Below the pieces are notes generated by a model. The model saw only the letters and a list, made by a program, of their open reading frames with translations, ran no database searches and was not told the origin of the DNA. Positions 23,895-23,995 of a DNA stretch of 23,995 nucleotides are shown here, in pieces; the first letter of the stretch is position 1; each line of letters starts with the position of its first letter. Position numbers and translations under genes: made by a program. Location: the NCBI GenBank assembly GCA_004554205.1, contig SFNH01000017.1, forward strand, positions 1 to 23,995, read 5' to 3'. Source of the stretch: Clostridium sp. GTDB lineage: Bacteria; Bacillota; Clostridia; Lachnospirales; Lachnospiraceae.

Positions 23895-23995
23895 TACTCG
23901 GTCCGCGCGCCTATTAGCCGCCAGTCGCGCAAACTCGCCTACGGCTCGGACAGTGCGCTTTGATGATAACAGTTTAAAGTAGGACTTTGCACTTG
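23895..23995. other. structured non-coding sequence at right edge
   Basis: No gene is seen. Short complementary segments occur (AGCCG with CGGCT; GCGCA with TGCGC) around CTCGCCTACGGCTCGG. The composition then shifts to AT-rich near the edge. It may be the start of another repeat family or the end of an element continuing beyond the window. Confidence 0.3.

Overview
The window is a dense, single-strand block of bacterial housekeeping genes, all read on the + strand, with very short gaps, several ATGA-type or other stop/start overlaps, and strong purine-rich ribosome binding sites. The gene content and order (tepA-ftsK; priA-def-fmt-rsmB-rlmN-stp-prkC-rsgA-rpe-thiN) match the core Firmicutes arrangement known from Bacillus subtilis. 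The clostridial-type formate-tetrahydrofolate ligase, the YugP-like zinc peptidase between fmt and rsmB, and the G/C-rich third codon positions suggest a GC-rich member of the Clostridia, most likely a Lachnospiraceae relative. The family is an inference; nothing here fixes the genus.

Layout. Bases 2-1423 hold the 3' part of a cardiolipin synthase gene that enters from the left edge. Bases 1489-5097 carry a TepA/ClpP-like serine protease and an FtsK/SpoIIIE DNA translocase, separated by a 207-base gap with a short repeat, -10-like boxes and a possible 12-codon leader. Bases 5163-9723 carry formate-THF ligase, MurE and MurF. Bases 9747-15279 carry PriA, peptide deformylase, Met-tRNA formyltransferase, a membrane zinc peptidase and RsmB. 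Bases 15286-21526 carry RlmN, a PP2C phosphatase, its partner PASTA kinase, the ribosome GTPase RsgA, ribulose-phosphate 3-epimerase and thiamine pyrophosphokinase. Bases 21606-22229 encode an ECF transporter S component behind its own candidate promoter. Bases 22507-23799 encode a seryl-tRNA synthetase that looks divergent from the usual bacterial type.

The genes work together around peptidoglycan precursor synthesis (MurE, MurF), chromosome handling (FtsK, PriA), translation initiation and ribosome maturation (Fmt, Def, RsmB, RlmN, RsgA, SerS), and envelope-stress signalling (PASTA kinase and PP2C phosphatase). Formate-THF ligase, deformylase and formyltransferase could form a formate-recycling loop.

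I found no phage, transposase, CRISPR array, tRNA or rRNA, and no clear novel multi-gene system. The parts most worth a second look are non-coding. One is a 27-base intergenic repeat in three places (2239, 5110, and inverted at 11747). Another is a roughly 58-base GC-rich repeat unit on both sides of serS. The third is a perfect 12-bp inverted repeat straddling the candidate serS promoter.
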